Below, piece by piece: positions 15,256 through 23,146 of a DNA stretch of 64,000 nt (positions are counted from its first letter, which is position 1; each line of letters starts with the position of its first letter). Below the pieces are notes generated by a model. It had not been told where the DNA came from, made no database searches, and worked only from the letters and a program-made list of their open reading frames with translations. The stretch comes from Eubacterium sp. (GTDB lineage: Bacteria; Bacillota; Clostridia; Lachnospirales; Lachnospiraceae), in assembly GCA_017472565.1 (NCBI GenBank), contig JAFUPY010000091.1, positions 1 through 64,000 on the forward strand, read 5' to 3'. The position numbers were made by a program, and so were the translations under genes.

Positions 15256-17928
15256 TTATATATTTTCATTCCTTATGGTTTCAATCATATTTTGTTTGCC
15301 AATCTTGCGAATGGAATATCGCATGATACAGGTAATCAGCACAAATACTGCCAATGCAGAGATAAGCATTGCCCCAATCGGCAGATGGTACTGCAGCACC
15401 AACTCACCCTCCATCATCACCTTGTAGATTACAAAAGAAATCACACAGCCAAGGGGCAAGCCGATGATCAGAGATTTCATACCGTAGAACAGGCTTTCCA
15501 ACTGCACCATACGGTTGAACTCCCGTTTTGTCATACCAATGCTCTTTAACATGGCAAATTCCCGGCGACGCAGGTTCATATTGGTGGTAATCGTATTGAA
15601 AATGTTGGTCACACCAATCAGAGAAATCACAATGATAAATCCATACAGGAAAATACCCACTAATGAGAGCAGCGACCGCATGGTTTTTGCATTTTCTGCC
15701 ACATTGTAGATATTTGTCGTAGTATCTTCGAAAATCTTTTCCATCTGATCTTGTATCTGGTCTGGATTTTCGGCATCGATATAAATCATATCGTATGTCT
15801 CTGAAGCAAATACCTGTTGTGCATAGCAGTCGCTGACGATCAATACCGCATCGTACATGCTGCTATACACACCGAAGGGCAGTTCGTCTGTGATCGCAGC
15901 AATTTCCACGTCCATGTCATCATATACGTTCTCCTCTCCCTGCATCGCAAGCGCCCCTTCAATCACGTCACCTTTTTTGAAATTGTATTTGTCCAGTTCT
16001 ACTGTAACACTGACAGTAACATCGGAACTATCTTCCTGCATTTTGTTCCCATAAATCGTATTCAGTAAAATGCCCTTGTCCTTTACATTGTCATAATTAA
16101 GATGCAGTTCTTCTACATAGTCACGAAAAGATGGTTCATCCAACATATACAGGATCATAAAATCGTTATATTCCTGCAGTTCTCCAGACGCATCCGTGTA
16201 TGGTTTTCCTGCTTCTGGATATAAATCTGTATATGCCCTGGAAAGCTCACCGTTGTAACAGGTTAAATACGTATTGGTAACAACTGATATCTGCTTGATG
16301 TTTTCTAACTGGCGCACCTGTTTTGCCCTGTCGTAGTTTCCTTCGGTATTAACATACCCTGCGGAAACATTGTAGTCATAGGCAGTAAGCTCTGTCTGCA
16401 ATACCTCATATCCCAGGTTGACAAAGGATGACAATGCCACAAATACCGTCACACAAATGGTGATGCTGACCACTGTGGTACGATATTTTTTCTTGCTCCG
16501 CTTCAGATTTTTGTTGGCAATCTCGCCGCCAATGCCGAACATAGAGCGAATCAGCTTTGGTGTTCTTACTTTTTGGGCACTTATTTTCAAGTCCTCGCTG
16601 TTTCGAATTGCCTGAATCGGACTGACCTTGCTTGCCTTTCTGGCACTCCGTCTGGCAGAAAGCAGCAAAGTGACAAAGCCAAGTACCACAGCCGCTACAA
16701 TGGCCGCCAAGGAAAAAGTAAATATCAATTTCAGGTTTAACATGTCAAACAGCATATGATTGGTAATAAAAATCAGAATCGCAGAAGCCAAATGCCCCAG
16801 TACCAATCCCAACGGTGTACCAATCAGCCCCAGAACCATAGCTTCATAATATACATTTTTCTTAATCTGTTTTCTGGTAGCACCTACACTGGAAAGCATT
16901 CCGTACTGTCTGATTTTTTCCGTAATGGAAATATCAAAGCTGTTTTTAATACAAAAAACAGAGGTAACGATAATGATAATGACAACCACCACACAAGCGG
17001 AACCCAACGATGCCAGGGTGTTGTCTTTGATAATACCAGTCTGCAACTGAATTAGATAATGGTTGGTGCTGTAGTCATATCTCGGATACGCTGTTTGATT
17101 CAATAATTCCGTCTGCTCATCCTCCGACAACGTCATAAACACATCGCTGTTTACCGTGCGAAAAGCCTCCGCGTCTATATCAAGAATATTGGCCGTTACG
17201 CCATAGGCATCACGAATGCCTTCTTTGGTATATTTTGCGTATACATCCACCGTATCTGTGCCCACTGGCGCATCCATATAGGTGATAAAGGTGTAACCCG
17301 GAGCGCTATAGCCTTCCATCTCACTGGCCGGTCGCTCGATTATGCCCACCACGGTGTATTCTTTTACTGTGGTGTCTGTAATTGTCTCAGCACCATCGCC
17401 AAAATACGGATTGTTCTGGGTAAATTCTGTGCCATCTTCTGTGGACACTCGCCTTCCAATCTCTAAGCTAATGGTCTCGCCCACCGCAATCGTTAGTCGT
17501 CCATTGGTCTTAAGGTGGCTTGGCACCAGAATCTCGGTATCGTCCTGTGGCATCCGCCCCTCAAGCAGGGTAAGCCCCAGATGTTCTATGGCATCGGCAG
17601 TCATGGTTTTCACATACACATAGGGTTTATCCTCGTTCTGAATTCCTTCCAAATAGGAATAGCCCAGGTCACTGCTCAAATAAGTCTGTTCTACTTTTCG
17701 GTTTTGGGCAATTTCTTCTGCTTCCTCCAACGTCAGCTCCTGATAGCAAAAATGGTAATCGCCCTTTTTGCTGATTTCATATTGGATCAGGCTTTCTCTT
17801 GCAGAGAAAAACATACTTGCTACCGCGGTCAGCAGCGCCACGGACAGCATGATGCCAATGATGGTCACAATGGTTCGATGTTTATTTAGTTTTAGATTCT
17901 TGATTGTAAGCTTATTCAACAGATTCAT
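15256..17928 (-). CDS. FtsX/MacB-type ABC transporter permease
   Basis: 890 residues. It has an N-terminal membrane helix, a large extracytoplasmic domain (about residues 45-300), a block of three helices around 310-430, a second extracytoplasmic domain (about 500-750) and a final three-helix block. This duplicated FtsX-type layout is typical of Firmicute peptide-resistance or lipoprotein-type exporters. The start ATG at 17928 follows the ATPase stop immediately (TAGCATG) and uses AGGTGAG as ribosome site; the GTG at 17937 overlaps the ATPase. It should form a complex with the ATPase. The substrate is not determinable. Confidence 0.9.
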   Translation of the reverse strand: MNLLNKLTIKNLKLNKHRTIVTIIGIMLSVALLTAVASMFFSARESLIQYEISKKGDYHFCYQELTLEEAEEIAQNRKVEQTYLSSDLGYSYLEGIQNEDKPYVYVKTMTADAIEHLGLTLLEGRMPQDDTEILVPSHLKTNGRLTIAVGETISLEIGRRVSTEDGTEFTQNNPYFGDGAETITDTTVKEYTVVGIIERPASEMEGYSAPGYTFITYMDAPVGTDTVDVYAKYTKEGIRDAYGVTANILDIDAEAFRTVNSDVFMTLSEDEQTELLNQTAYPRYDYSTNHYLIQLQTGIIKDNTLASLGSACVVVVIIIIVTSVFCIKNSFDISITEKIRQYGMLSSVGATRKQIKKNVYYEAMVLGLIGTPLGLVLGHLASAILIFITNHMLFDMLNLKLIFTFSLAAIVAAVVLGFVTLLLSARRSARKASKVSPIQAIRNSEDLKISAQKVRTPKLIRSMFGIGGEIANKNLKRSKKKYRTTVVSITICVTVFVALSSFVNLGYEVLQTELTAYDYNVSAGYVNTEGNYDRAKQVRQLENIKQISVVTNTYLTCYNGELSRAYTDLYPEAGKPYTDASGELQEYNDFMILYMLDEPSFRDYVEELHLNYDNVKDKGILLNTIYGNKMQEDSSDVTVSVTVELDKYNFKKGDVIEGALAMQGEENVYDDMDVEIAAITDELPFGVYSSMYDAVLIVSDCYAQQVFASETYDMIYIDAENPDQIQDQMEKIFEDTTTNIYNVAENAKTMRSLLSLVGIFLYGFIIVISLIGVTNIFNTITTNMNLRRREFAMLKSIGMTKREFNRMVQLESLFYGMKSLIIGLPLGCVISFVIYKVMMEGELVLQYHLPIGAMLISALAVFVLITCIMRYSIRKIGKQNMIETIRNENI

Positions 17929-17929
17929 G

Positions 17930-18598
17930 CTACTCACCTACAATCTTTCCATCCTCGATTTTCAGGATACGGTCTGCGTATTTTGCAATTTCCATGTCAT
18001 GGGTGATCATGATAATGGTCTGCCCATACTCCCGGTTGGATCTGCGCAGCAGGTTTACAATTTCATCGCTGGCTTTGGAATCCAGATTGCCGGTAGGCTC
18101 ATCTGCCAAAATAATCGTCGGATTGGTGATCAGCGCACGACCAATACTGGTTCGCTGCTGCTGCCCACCGGAAAGCTCATTTGGCAAATGATTGCGTCGT
18201 TCCTGAAGGCCTAATAATTTTAACAGTGCTTCCAGTTTCTCCGGTTTCACCTCACGGTTGTCCAGGCTCAATGGAAGTTCTATATTTTCCTCCACATTTA
18301 AAATCGGAATCAGATTATAAAACTGGTAGATCAATCCCACCTGTCTTCTTCGAAAAATCGCCAGCTTATCATCGTCAAAATCATAAATATCTTTGCCATC
18401 GATGAACACTTTGCCGCTGGTGGGACGATCTACTCCGCCAAGCAAATGCAGCAGTGTAGACTTTCCAGATCCGCTGGCTCCAACAATCGCCACGAACTCA
18501 CCCTTTTCCACGGAAATGGAAACATGGTCTAAGGCCACCACCTGGGTGGAATCCTTTCCATATATTTTTGTCAGATCTTCTACTCGTAAAATTTCCAT
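17930..18598 (-). CDS. ABC transporter ATP-binding protein (LolD/MacB type)
   Basis: 222 residues. Walker A VGASGSGKST at about 39-48, the signature LSGGQQQRTSIGRAL, Walker B ILADEPTGNLD and the H-loop ITHD are all intact. This class pairs with FtsX-type permeases and drives mechanotransmission or export rather than import. It is the first gene of the operon ATPase-permease-response regulator-kinase and is translationally coupled to the permease. Confidence 0.94.
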   Translation of the reverse strand: MEILRVEDLTKIYGKDSTQVVALDHVSISVEKGEFVAIVGASGSGKSTLLHLLGGVDRPTSGKVFIDGKDIYDFDDDKLAIFRRRQVGLIYQFYNLIPILNVEENIELPLSLDNREVKPEKLEALLKLLGLQERRNHLPNELSGGQQQRTSIGRALITNPTIILADEPTGNLDSKASDEIVNLLRRSNREYGQTIIMITHDMEIAKYADRILKIEDGKIVGE

Positions 18599-18641
18599 TT
18601 TGGTTACTCCTTTCCTTTTACCACTTTACATTTCACCATCG

Positions 18642-18673
18642 AGTATAAAGGGGCAAAGTTACGGGTAAGTTAC
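18642..18673 (-). promoter_or_regulatory. ABC operon promoter with OmpR-type direct repeat
   Basis: On the minus strand the -10 is TATACT (18642-18647). No good -35 exists; its place is covered by the direct repeat GTAACTT / GTAACTT (18667-18673 and 18656-18662) with an 11-base period. This is the pattern of an activator-dependent promoter bound by an OmpR-family dimer, most simply the regulator at 14593. Confidence 0.6.
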
Positions 18674-18801
18674 AGGGGCTAAACTTTTTTCACCACACGC
18701 AAGATATATTTTAGATAAGTCAACGTATTCTCCGTATAGGCTCTAGTATAACCACTACATATTTTTATCTCTTTTTTAAATTCTTAACATTTTCCTATAA
18801 A
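18674..18801. other. A+T-rich gap with no gene
   Basis: Between the ABC operon promoter and the C39 operon terminator. I see no open frame with a ribosome site and no strong secondary structure. Confidence 0.4.
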
Positions 18802-18836
18802 AAAACCTTGAACTGTTATTAGAAGCTCAAGGTTTT
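18802..18836 (-). terminator. Terminator of the second C39 peptidase operon
   Basis: Perfect stem AAAACCTTGA (18802-18811) / TCAAGGTTTT (18827-18836), continued by a run of T on the minus strand. Confidence 0.75.
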
Positions 18837-18851
18837 CATTGGAGTTATTTG

Positions 18852-18991
18852 CAACTATTCAGGAGAGCAGAAATTTTTTAAAATAATTTGTTGAAAGCTT
18901 GCTTGCATGAGAATTATTTTATAAAAATTTCTATTTGACGGAAGTCATCAGCGAGGAAAGCTTTGGCTTTTCGAGCTGTCCTGAATAGTTG
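18852..18991. repeat. Nested 140-bp imperfect palindrome (MITE-like or structured RNA)
   Basis: Outer arms CAACTATTCAGGA (18852-18864) and TCCTGAATAGTTG (18979-18991) are perfect 13-bp inverted repeats. Inner arms 18869-18888 and 18912-18932 form a second A+T-rich inverted pair (AGAAATTTTTTAAAATAATT against its near-complement). It lies just downstream of the C39 gene at 19035. No transposase or target duplication is evident, so it may be a miniature inverted-repeat element or a 3' UTR structure. Confidence 0.6.
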
Positions 18992-19034
18992 TTGTTTGTG
19001 AAAAATGTGTTTGACAGATTCTGTCTTTTGTTTT

Positions 19035-19979
19035 TTACGCTCTATAGACCCATAGATTTCGAATTTGATTTTTGATGTCCGCAAAATTCCACTGTTTGGC
19101 AGAATTCGCCTTGCTATTTGGATCCTTTACGGTCACCATGCCATTCTCCCAATCGGTGAGCACGATATAGTGTCCGCCATCGGTAAAATCTCCCGGACCC
19201 ATGATGCAGATGATGGGATTGCCCGCTTGCAACTGGTCTGCAATGGTTTTATCGTTTAGGGGAAGTTCGTCAGCACACAGACCAAGCTGCGTGGCGCCAT
19301 CTGTCATAAGTTCCCAGGAGGTTCCATGCCCTGGAACGCAATAGCCGTTGTCCACGCTAAATTCTGCAATGACCGGCGGTGTCATGGAAGTGTCTCCAAG
19401 CAAATAAATTGCCACCATAGACAGGCAGGTTGGTCCGCAGCCTGTCAGTCCCATCACACCATCGCCATACGGATAGTAGCCCCACCGTTCGTCCCACTGG
19501 AGCAGTAAGGGGAATTGATCGCTTCCAGCAAGTTCGGTCAGTGGCTCCCGACTGACAGTGCCATATTTTTCCGGATAGTGTTTCACAAATTCTTTTGTCT
19601 CAGGATTTTTTTGTAACAATTCTAATACTTCTTCTGGGTAGAGCTCCCTATTTAAGGGTTCTGTATTGTTTCCTTTTCCTTCGCTTGCATCCTCCTCTTC
19701 TTCTTCAGGAACAAGTTCTGGCAAACCATAACCCAATTTATCCCAATCCCCCACATCATTGTTATCTGCCATGCTGTCTGCTTCGACCTTGTCATTGATG
19801 GATTGATATACCAGCTTGTCCCGCATCAGCACGCCCACAAAACACATCAGTCCAATAAACACAACAACCAAAAGGGAATATCTTACCAAACACTGCACAC
19901 GCTTTCGCATGCGACGCTTCCATCTGGCTATTTGTTTTTTTCTGCGATAGGGATCCTTGGGTAAATATTGGCTTGCCAT
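19035..19979 (-). CDS. Membrane-anchored C39-like cysteine peptidase, paralogue 2
   Basis: 314 residues. A basic N-terminus, one membrane helix (about 32-52), an acidic linker (PEEEEEDASEG) and a C-terminal C39_2 domain with LLQWDERWGYY, catalytic Cys181 in TGCGPTCLS, His270 in DGGHYIVL and Asp in VKDPNS. Start ATG 19979 has AGGAGC seven bases upstream; that site is one arm of a strong hairpin (19987-20035), so translation may be controlled. It is the last gene after the response regulator, kinase and secreted protein (20109-22917). It is closer in sequence to paralogue 3 (23147) than to paralogue 1. Confidence 0.86.
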   Translation of the reverse strand: MASQYLPKDPYRRKKQIARWKRRMRKRVQCLVRYSLLVVVFIGLMCFVGVLMRDKLVYQSINDKVEADSMADNNDVGDWDKLGYGLPELVPEEEEEDASEGKGNNTEPLNRELYPEEVLELLQKNPETKEFVKHYPEKYGTVSREPLTELAGSDQFPLLLQWDERWGYYPYGDGVMGLTGCGPTCLSMVAIYLLGDTSMTPPVIAEFSVDNGYCVPGHGTSWELMTDGATQLGLCADELPLNDKTIADQLQAGNPIICIMGPGDFTDGGHYIVLTDWENGMVTVKDPNSKANSAKQWNFADIKNQIRNLWVYRA

Positions 19980-19986
19980 TAAAATT

Positions 19987-20035
19987 GCTCCTGTCTGCAT
20001 GTGATTTTTCTTACAAGTCACATGCTAACAGGAGC
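19987..20035 (-). promoter_or_regulatory. Hairpin that occludes the ribosome binding site of C39 paralogue 2
   Basis: Arms GCTCCTGT (19987-19994) with ACAGGAGC (20028-20035), and GCATGTGA (19997-20004) with TCACATGC (20018-20025), form a 16-bp stem with a small bulge. On the minus-strand mRNA the 3' arm contains the AGGAGC ribosome site of the next gene. The T run that follows (TTTT) is short, so a regulatory hairpin is more likely than a terminator, though attenuation is possible. Confidence 0.6.
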
Positions 20036-20108
20036 CTTCATCTAACACGGAACCTTTCGGCATCAAAATGGCATCATTTTTCTGTCTAATTTATGAGGTG
20101 AAATGGAT

Positions 20109-20873
20109 TCACTGTTTTAACTTCATTTTTTCTTCTTCACTTGAGGTAGCGTCCACAGAGGAAACCGAATATTCTGGCATTTCTGACAGGTTGCAAAGCA
20201 TATGCGCACCCTGGAAGGTAAGCGGAAGCACCAACTGCTCTCTCCCATCGAAATCATAAAAAGCAATCATATTCTCCCCATACCATTCATTGTATACAAT
20301 CTCTCCACTGGCAAAATCATAGTACTCTGCCATACAATCTGCTAACAGTTTCAGCGGATCTATGCTATACTGCTGCCCCTCCTGATTCACAGAAACTACC
20401 TCTATATAATTTGCCACGGAGAACCCAAGCACTTTCTGTGTCTCATCATCAATCCAGATCTGATATTCCCAACCAAATTCATCGATTAGGATGCATTGCC
20501 ACACAAAATAAACGGTTTCGTAATCTGAAACGGTTGTCAGGCAAACACTTTCCTCGTGGTATTTCAAATTGTCAGAGGCGATGGTCAAACCGATGGTCTG
20601 CAGAAATTCTGTTTCCACTTGAAAGACCTGTTCCTGGGTCATGGATTTGCCCTCACCAACGTACATCATGTTTCCAAGCATCTCTGGAAATTCCTGTAAT
20701 TGATTGTAAAAGGAAGCGTCCTTCGGCGTAATATCCACCGATTCTATGGTATAGTATTTGGCTTCTTTTTTCAGCGCATTGTCCTCTGCCATCGTTACAA
20801 TGGTAGGAATAAAATACGCTGCCACTATAAGGGCTGCCATTCCTAACATAAAAAACATTCTTTTTTTCAACAT
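20109..20873 (-). CDS. Membrane-anchored extracytoplasmic protein of unknown function
   Basis: 254 residues. One N-terminal hydrophobic segment (about 6-27) is followed by a soluble domain without lipobox or recognised motif; the sequence is rich in acidic and aromatic residues (ETVYFVWQC, EFGWEYQIWIDDET). Its ATG shares the last base of the kinase stop codon (TAATG), so it is translationally coupled to the kinase and is likely an accessory or signal-modulating factor of that two-component system. I do not recognise the family. Confidence 0.7.
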   Translation of the reverse strand: MLKKRMFFMLGMAALIVAAYFIPTIVTMAEDNALKKEAKYYTIESVDITPKDASFYNQLQEFPEMLGNMMYVGEGKSMTQEQVFQVETEFLQTIGLTIASDNLKYHEESVCLTTVSDYETVYFVWQCILIDEFGWEYQIWIDDETQKVLGFSVANYIEVVSVNQEGQQYSIDPLKLLADCMAEYYDFASGEIVYNEWYGENMIAFYDFDGREQLVLPLTFQGAHMLCNLSEMPEYSVSSVDATSSEEEKMKLKQ

Positions 20874-22261
20874 TACAGCAGCCCTCCTTTCAGTTCCACT
20901 GTGACAGTGGTTCCTTCGCTCTGCACACTTTCAAACTCTATCGTACCATTGTGCATATGGACAATCTTATCACATAGCGCCAGTCCCAATCCTGCGCTTC
21001 CCTTTTCTCGTGCACGGGCTTTGTCCACACGATAAAAGGCTTCTGTCAGATGCTGCAGTGATTCTGGTGGAATACCCTGTCCTTCGTCGCGGACAACAAT
21101 ACGACATCCATCCGCTATCATTTCTACAGTAATATAAATGGTGCCTCCCTGCTCCATAGCCTTGCGGGCATTGTCCAGTAAGTTGATCAACAGTGTCTGC
21201 ACCAGATCCGGCTCCATGATACAGGTTCCCTTTTCCAATTGAACCAACATCTTAACATTGCTTTTTTCAAAGGTTCCCTGCAAATGAGCCGTCACATAGC
21301 GAACCAGATCCGATGGGCTGGCAGCCTTCATCCGCAAGTCCACTTTGTCAGCCACAAAAAAATCCAGCATTTTTAAAGAAAGATTTTCCAGACGCTTTGC
21401 TTCCGAATAAATATAATCCAGCGCATCCGTTTCATCCCGTTTGGTCAGCTTCTGGCTGCGAAGCAGATCTGCATATCCAATAATAGAAGTCATCGGTGTC
21501 TTTAACTCGTGGGTAAAAGCACCCATGAACCGTTCTTTCTGATCTGCAGTCTCTTTTAAAAGATTGATATTTTCCTCCAGCTTTTCTGCCATCCGGTCAA
21601 AGTCCCGGGAAAGAGATGCAATCTCATCGTCGGTTTTAATATTTGAGCGATAGGACAGATTGCCAGAAGCAATTTCCCTGGAAGCTCGTGATAAGCGACG
21701 CAACGGCTTGGTCAGCAAGGTTGCGAGAAGCCAGGAAACCACCGCACCGCACAAAAGCAACACCCAAAAGGTTCTACGAAAAACACCTATCTGCTGGGCG
21801 CGCATTTCATAGATTTCCGTCAGATCTTGTCCCAAACGTAATGTATAGGTATCACTATTTAACGTAATGTAAGTGGTAGTCTGCAGATATGGTGTGTTGC
21901 CCGCGGCGTCAAAATACGTTATGTAAACCTTTGTTTCGCCATCTGCTCCAGTTCCATCCTGATGGATCTCTCCCTTTTGGAAAACTACTTCGTCTCCGTG
22001 AACCAACTGAATTGACTCCCAGGTATCCTGTGCCCCAATATTTTGAATGGCTGACACTACATCTTCTTCACCAAACCACCCTTCGTCCTCTCCAATGATC
22101 TGCAACAGTTTTAGCACCATACGATTACTGTCCAGAGCAGACTGTTCTTCCATCTTCAAAGAGGCTTGAAACGTGGTATGCACTAATACCGCTCCTCCAA
22201 TACTGAACAGCACTGCAATCAACGCGATGGTGGCAATGGCAATTCGTAATCGAAAACTCAT
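20873..22261 (-). CDS. HAMP-containing sensor histidine kinase
   Basis: 462 residues. Helices at about 7-27 and 162-182 bracket a 130-residue extracytoplasmic sensor. HAMP follows (about 183-236), then the phosphoacceptor in FTHELKTPMTS (His251) and a complete ATPase domain (LINLLDNARKA, VRDEGQGIPP, GSAGLGLALC). It overlaps the response regulator gene by four bases (ATGA) and the downstream membrane protein gene by one base, so the three are tightly coupled. The signal is unknown. Confidence 0.93.
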   Translation of the reverse strand: MSFRLRIAIATIALIAVLFSIGGAVLVHTTFQASLKMEEQSALDSNRMVLKLLQIIGEDEGWFGEEDVVSAIQNIGAQDTWESIQLVHGDEVVFQKGEIHQDGTGADGETKVYITYFDAAGNTPYLQTTTYITLNSDTYTLRLGQDLTEIYEMRAQQIGVFRRTFWVLLLCGAVVSWLLATLLTKPLRRLSRASREIASGNLSYRSNIKTDDEIASLSRDFDRMAEKLEENINLLKETADQKERFMGAFTHELKTPMTSIIGYADLLRSQKLTKRDETDALDYIYSEAKRLENLSLKMLDFFVADKVDLRMKAASPSDLVRYVTAHLQGTFEKSNVKMLVQLEKGTCIMEPDLVQTLLINLLDNARKAMEQGGTIYITVEMIADGCRIVVRDEGQGIPPESLQHLTEAFYRVDKARAREKGSAGLGLALCDKIVHMHNGTIEFESVQSEGTTVTVELKGGLL

Positions 22262-22917
22262 CGGCGAACCTCCAATCGATAGCCTACCTTTTTCACTGCC
22301 TGCAGTTCCTGCTTCAATCCAGTCTTATTGCGCAGCCGCTGTACATGAATGTCCACAGTTTTGCTGCCATACTGCATCTGACCGCCCCAAACCCGCTCAT
22401 AGATCAGTTCCCGATGAAGTGCTGTATTTGGTGTGGAAAGAAACAGCATCAGCAGTTCAAATTCTTTTGGCGTCAGCAAAATCTCTTTTCCGTCCCGCTC
22501 CACCTTCATAGATAGGCGATTGACATACAATCCATTGATATGAAACTCTTCCACCGTCTTGTTGTAACGGCGCAGCACTACCTCCACACGGGCAATCAGC
22601 TCCGCCACTTCAAATGGCTTTACAATATAGTCCTCTGCCCCCATACGAAGGCCACGCACTCTGTCATGAACCGCATTTTTTGCCGTCAGAAAAATCACCG
22701 GAATGCCCAATGGGCGAATGTAATCCAACAGTTCAAAGCCGTCGATTTCCGGCAGCATAATATCCAATAAAATCAAATCATATTTCCCATGGTCGATTCG
22801 TTCCACTGCTTCATTTCCATCGGAAGCAGTCTCGCAGTAATAGCCTGCATTGCGCAGGCTGATGCGAATCAGGTTCTGAATCGGTTTTTCATCATCCACA
22901 ATTAAAATTCGTAACAC
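22258..22917 (-). CDS. OmpR-family response regulator
   Basis: 219 residues: receiver domain with Asp52 in DLILLDIMLPEIDG and a winged-helix output domain (HVQRLRNKTG, VGYRLEVRR). The start is GTG at 22917 with GAGGG seven bases upstream. Its promoter carries a tandem 11-bp repeat typical of OmpR-type binding (23006-23026). The divergent gene across this region is C39 paralogue 3, a plausible second target. Confidence 0.92.
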   Translation of the reverse strand: MLRILIVDDEKPIQNLIRISLRNAGYYCETASDGNEAVERIDHGKYDLILLDIMLPEIDGFELLDYIRPLGIPVIFLTAKNAVHDRVRGLRMGAEDYIVKPFEVAELIARVEVVLRRYNKTVEEFHINGLYVNRLSMKVERDGKEILLTPKEFELLMLFLSTPNTALHRELIYERVWGGQMQYGSKTVDIHVQRLRNKTGLKQELQAVKKVGYRLEVRR

Positions 22918-22996
22918 GTTTTTACCCTCGTATCATTTGCTCTAAATGTCTTTTTCTTTTTGTTTCATCAATATACTTCTACCCTTTTACAACTTT

Positions 22997-23026
22997 ATCA
23001 TACATCAAAACTGCAACAAAACTGCA
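22997..23026 (-). promoter_or_regulatory. Response-regulator operon promoter with tandem 11-bp operator
   Basis: On the minus strand the -10 is TATGAT (22997-23002). Immediately upstream, TGCAGTTTTG occurs twice (23017-23026 and 23006-23015), 11 bases apart, covering the -35 position, which itself is poor. This is a classic arrangement for positive autoregulation by an OmpR-type dimer. Confidence 0.6.
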
Positions 23027-23098
23027 TCAAAAATTACCGTCTGTAAAAAAGTCCCTAAAAACATAAAATTCTATTTCCTTTTGTCCCTGCCCCTGTGG

Positions 23099-23104
23099 TA
23101 TGAT
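23099..23104 (+). promoter_or_regulatory. Extended -10 of C39 paralogue 3
   Basis: TATGAT preceded by TGG (extended -10) lies 43 bases before the ATG at 23147; no consensus -35 is visible. Confidence 0.45.
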
Positions 23105-23146
23105 ATTGCGTACGAAACAATGTATGGGGAAGTAAGGTTACAAAAG

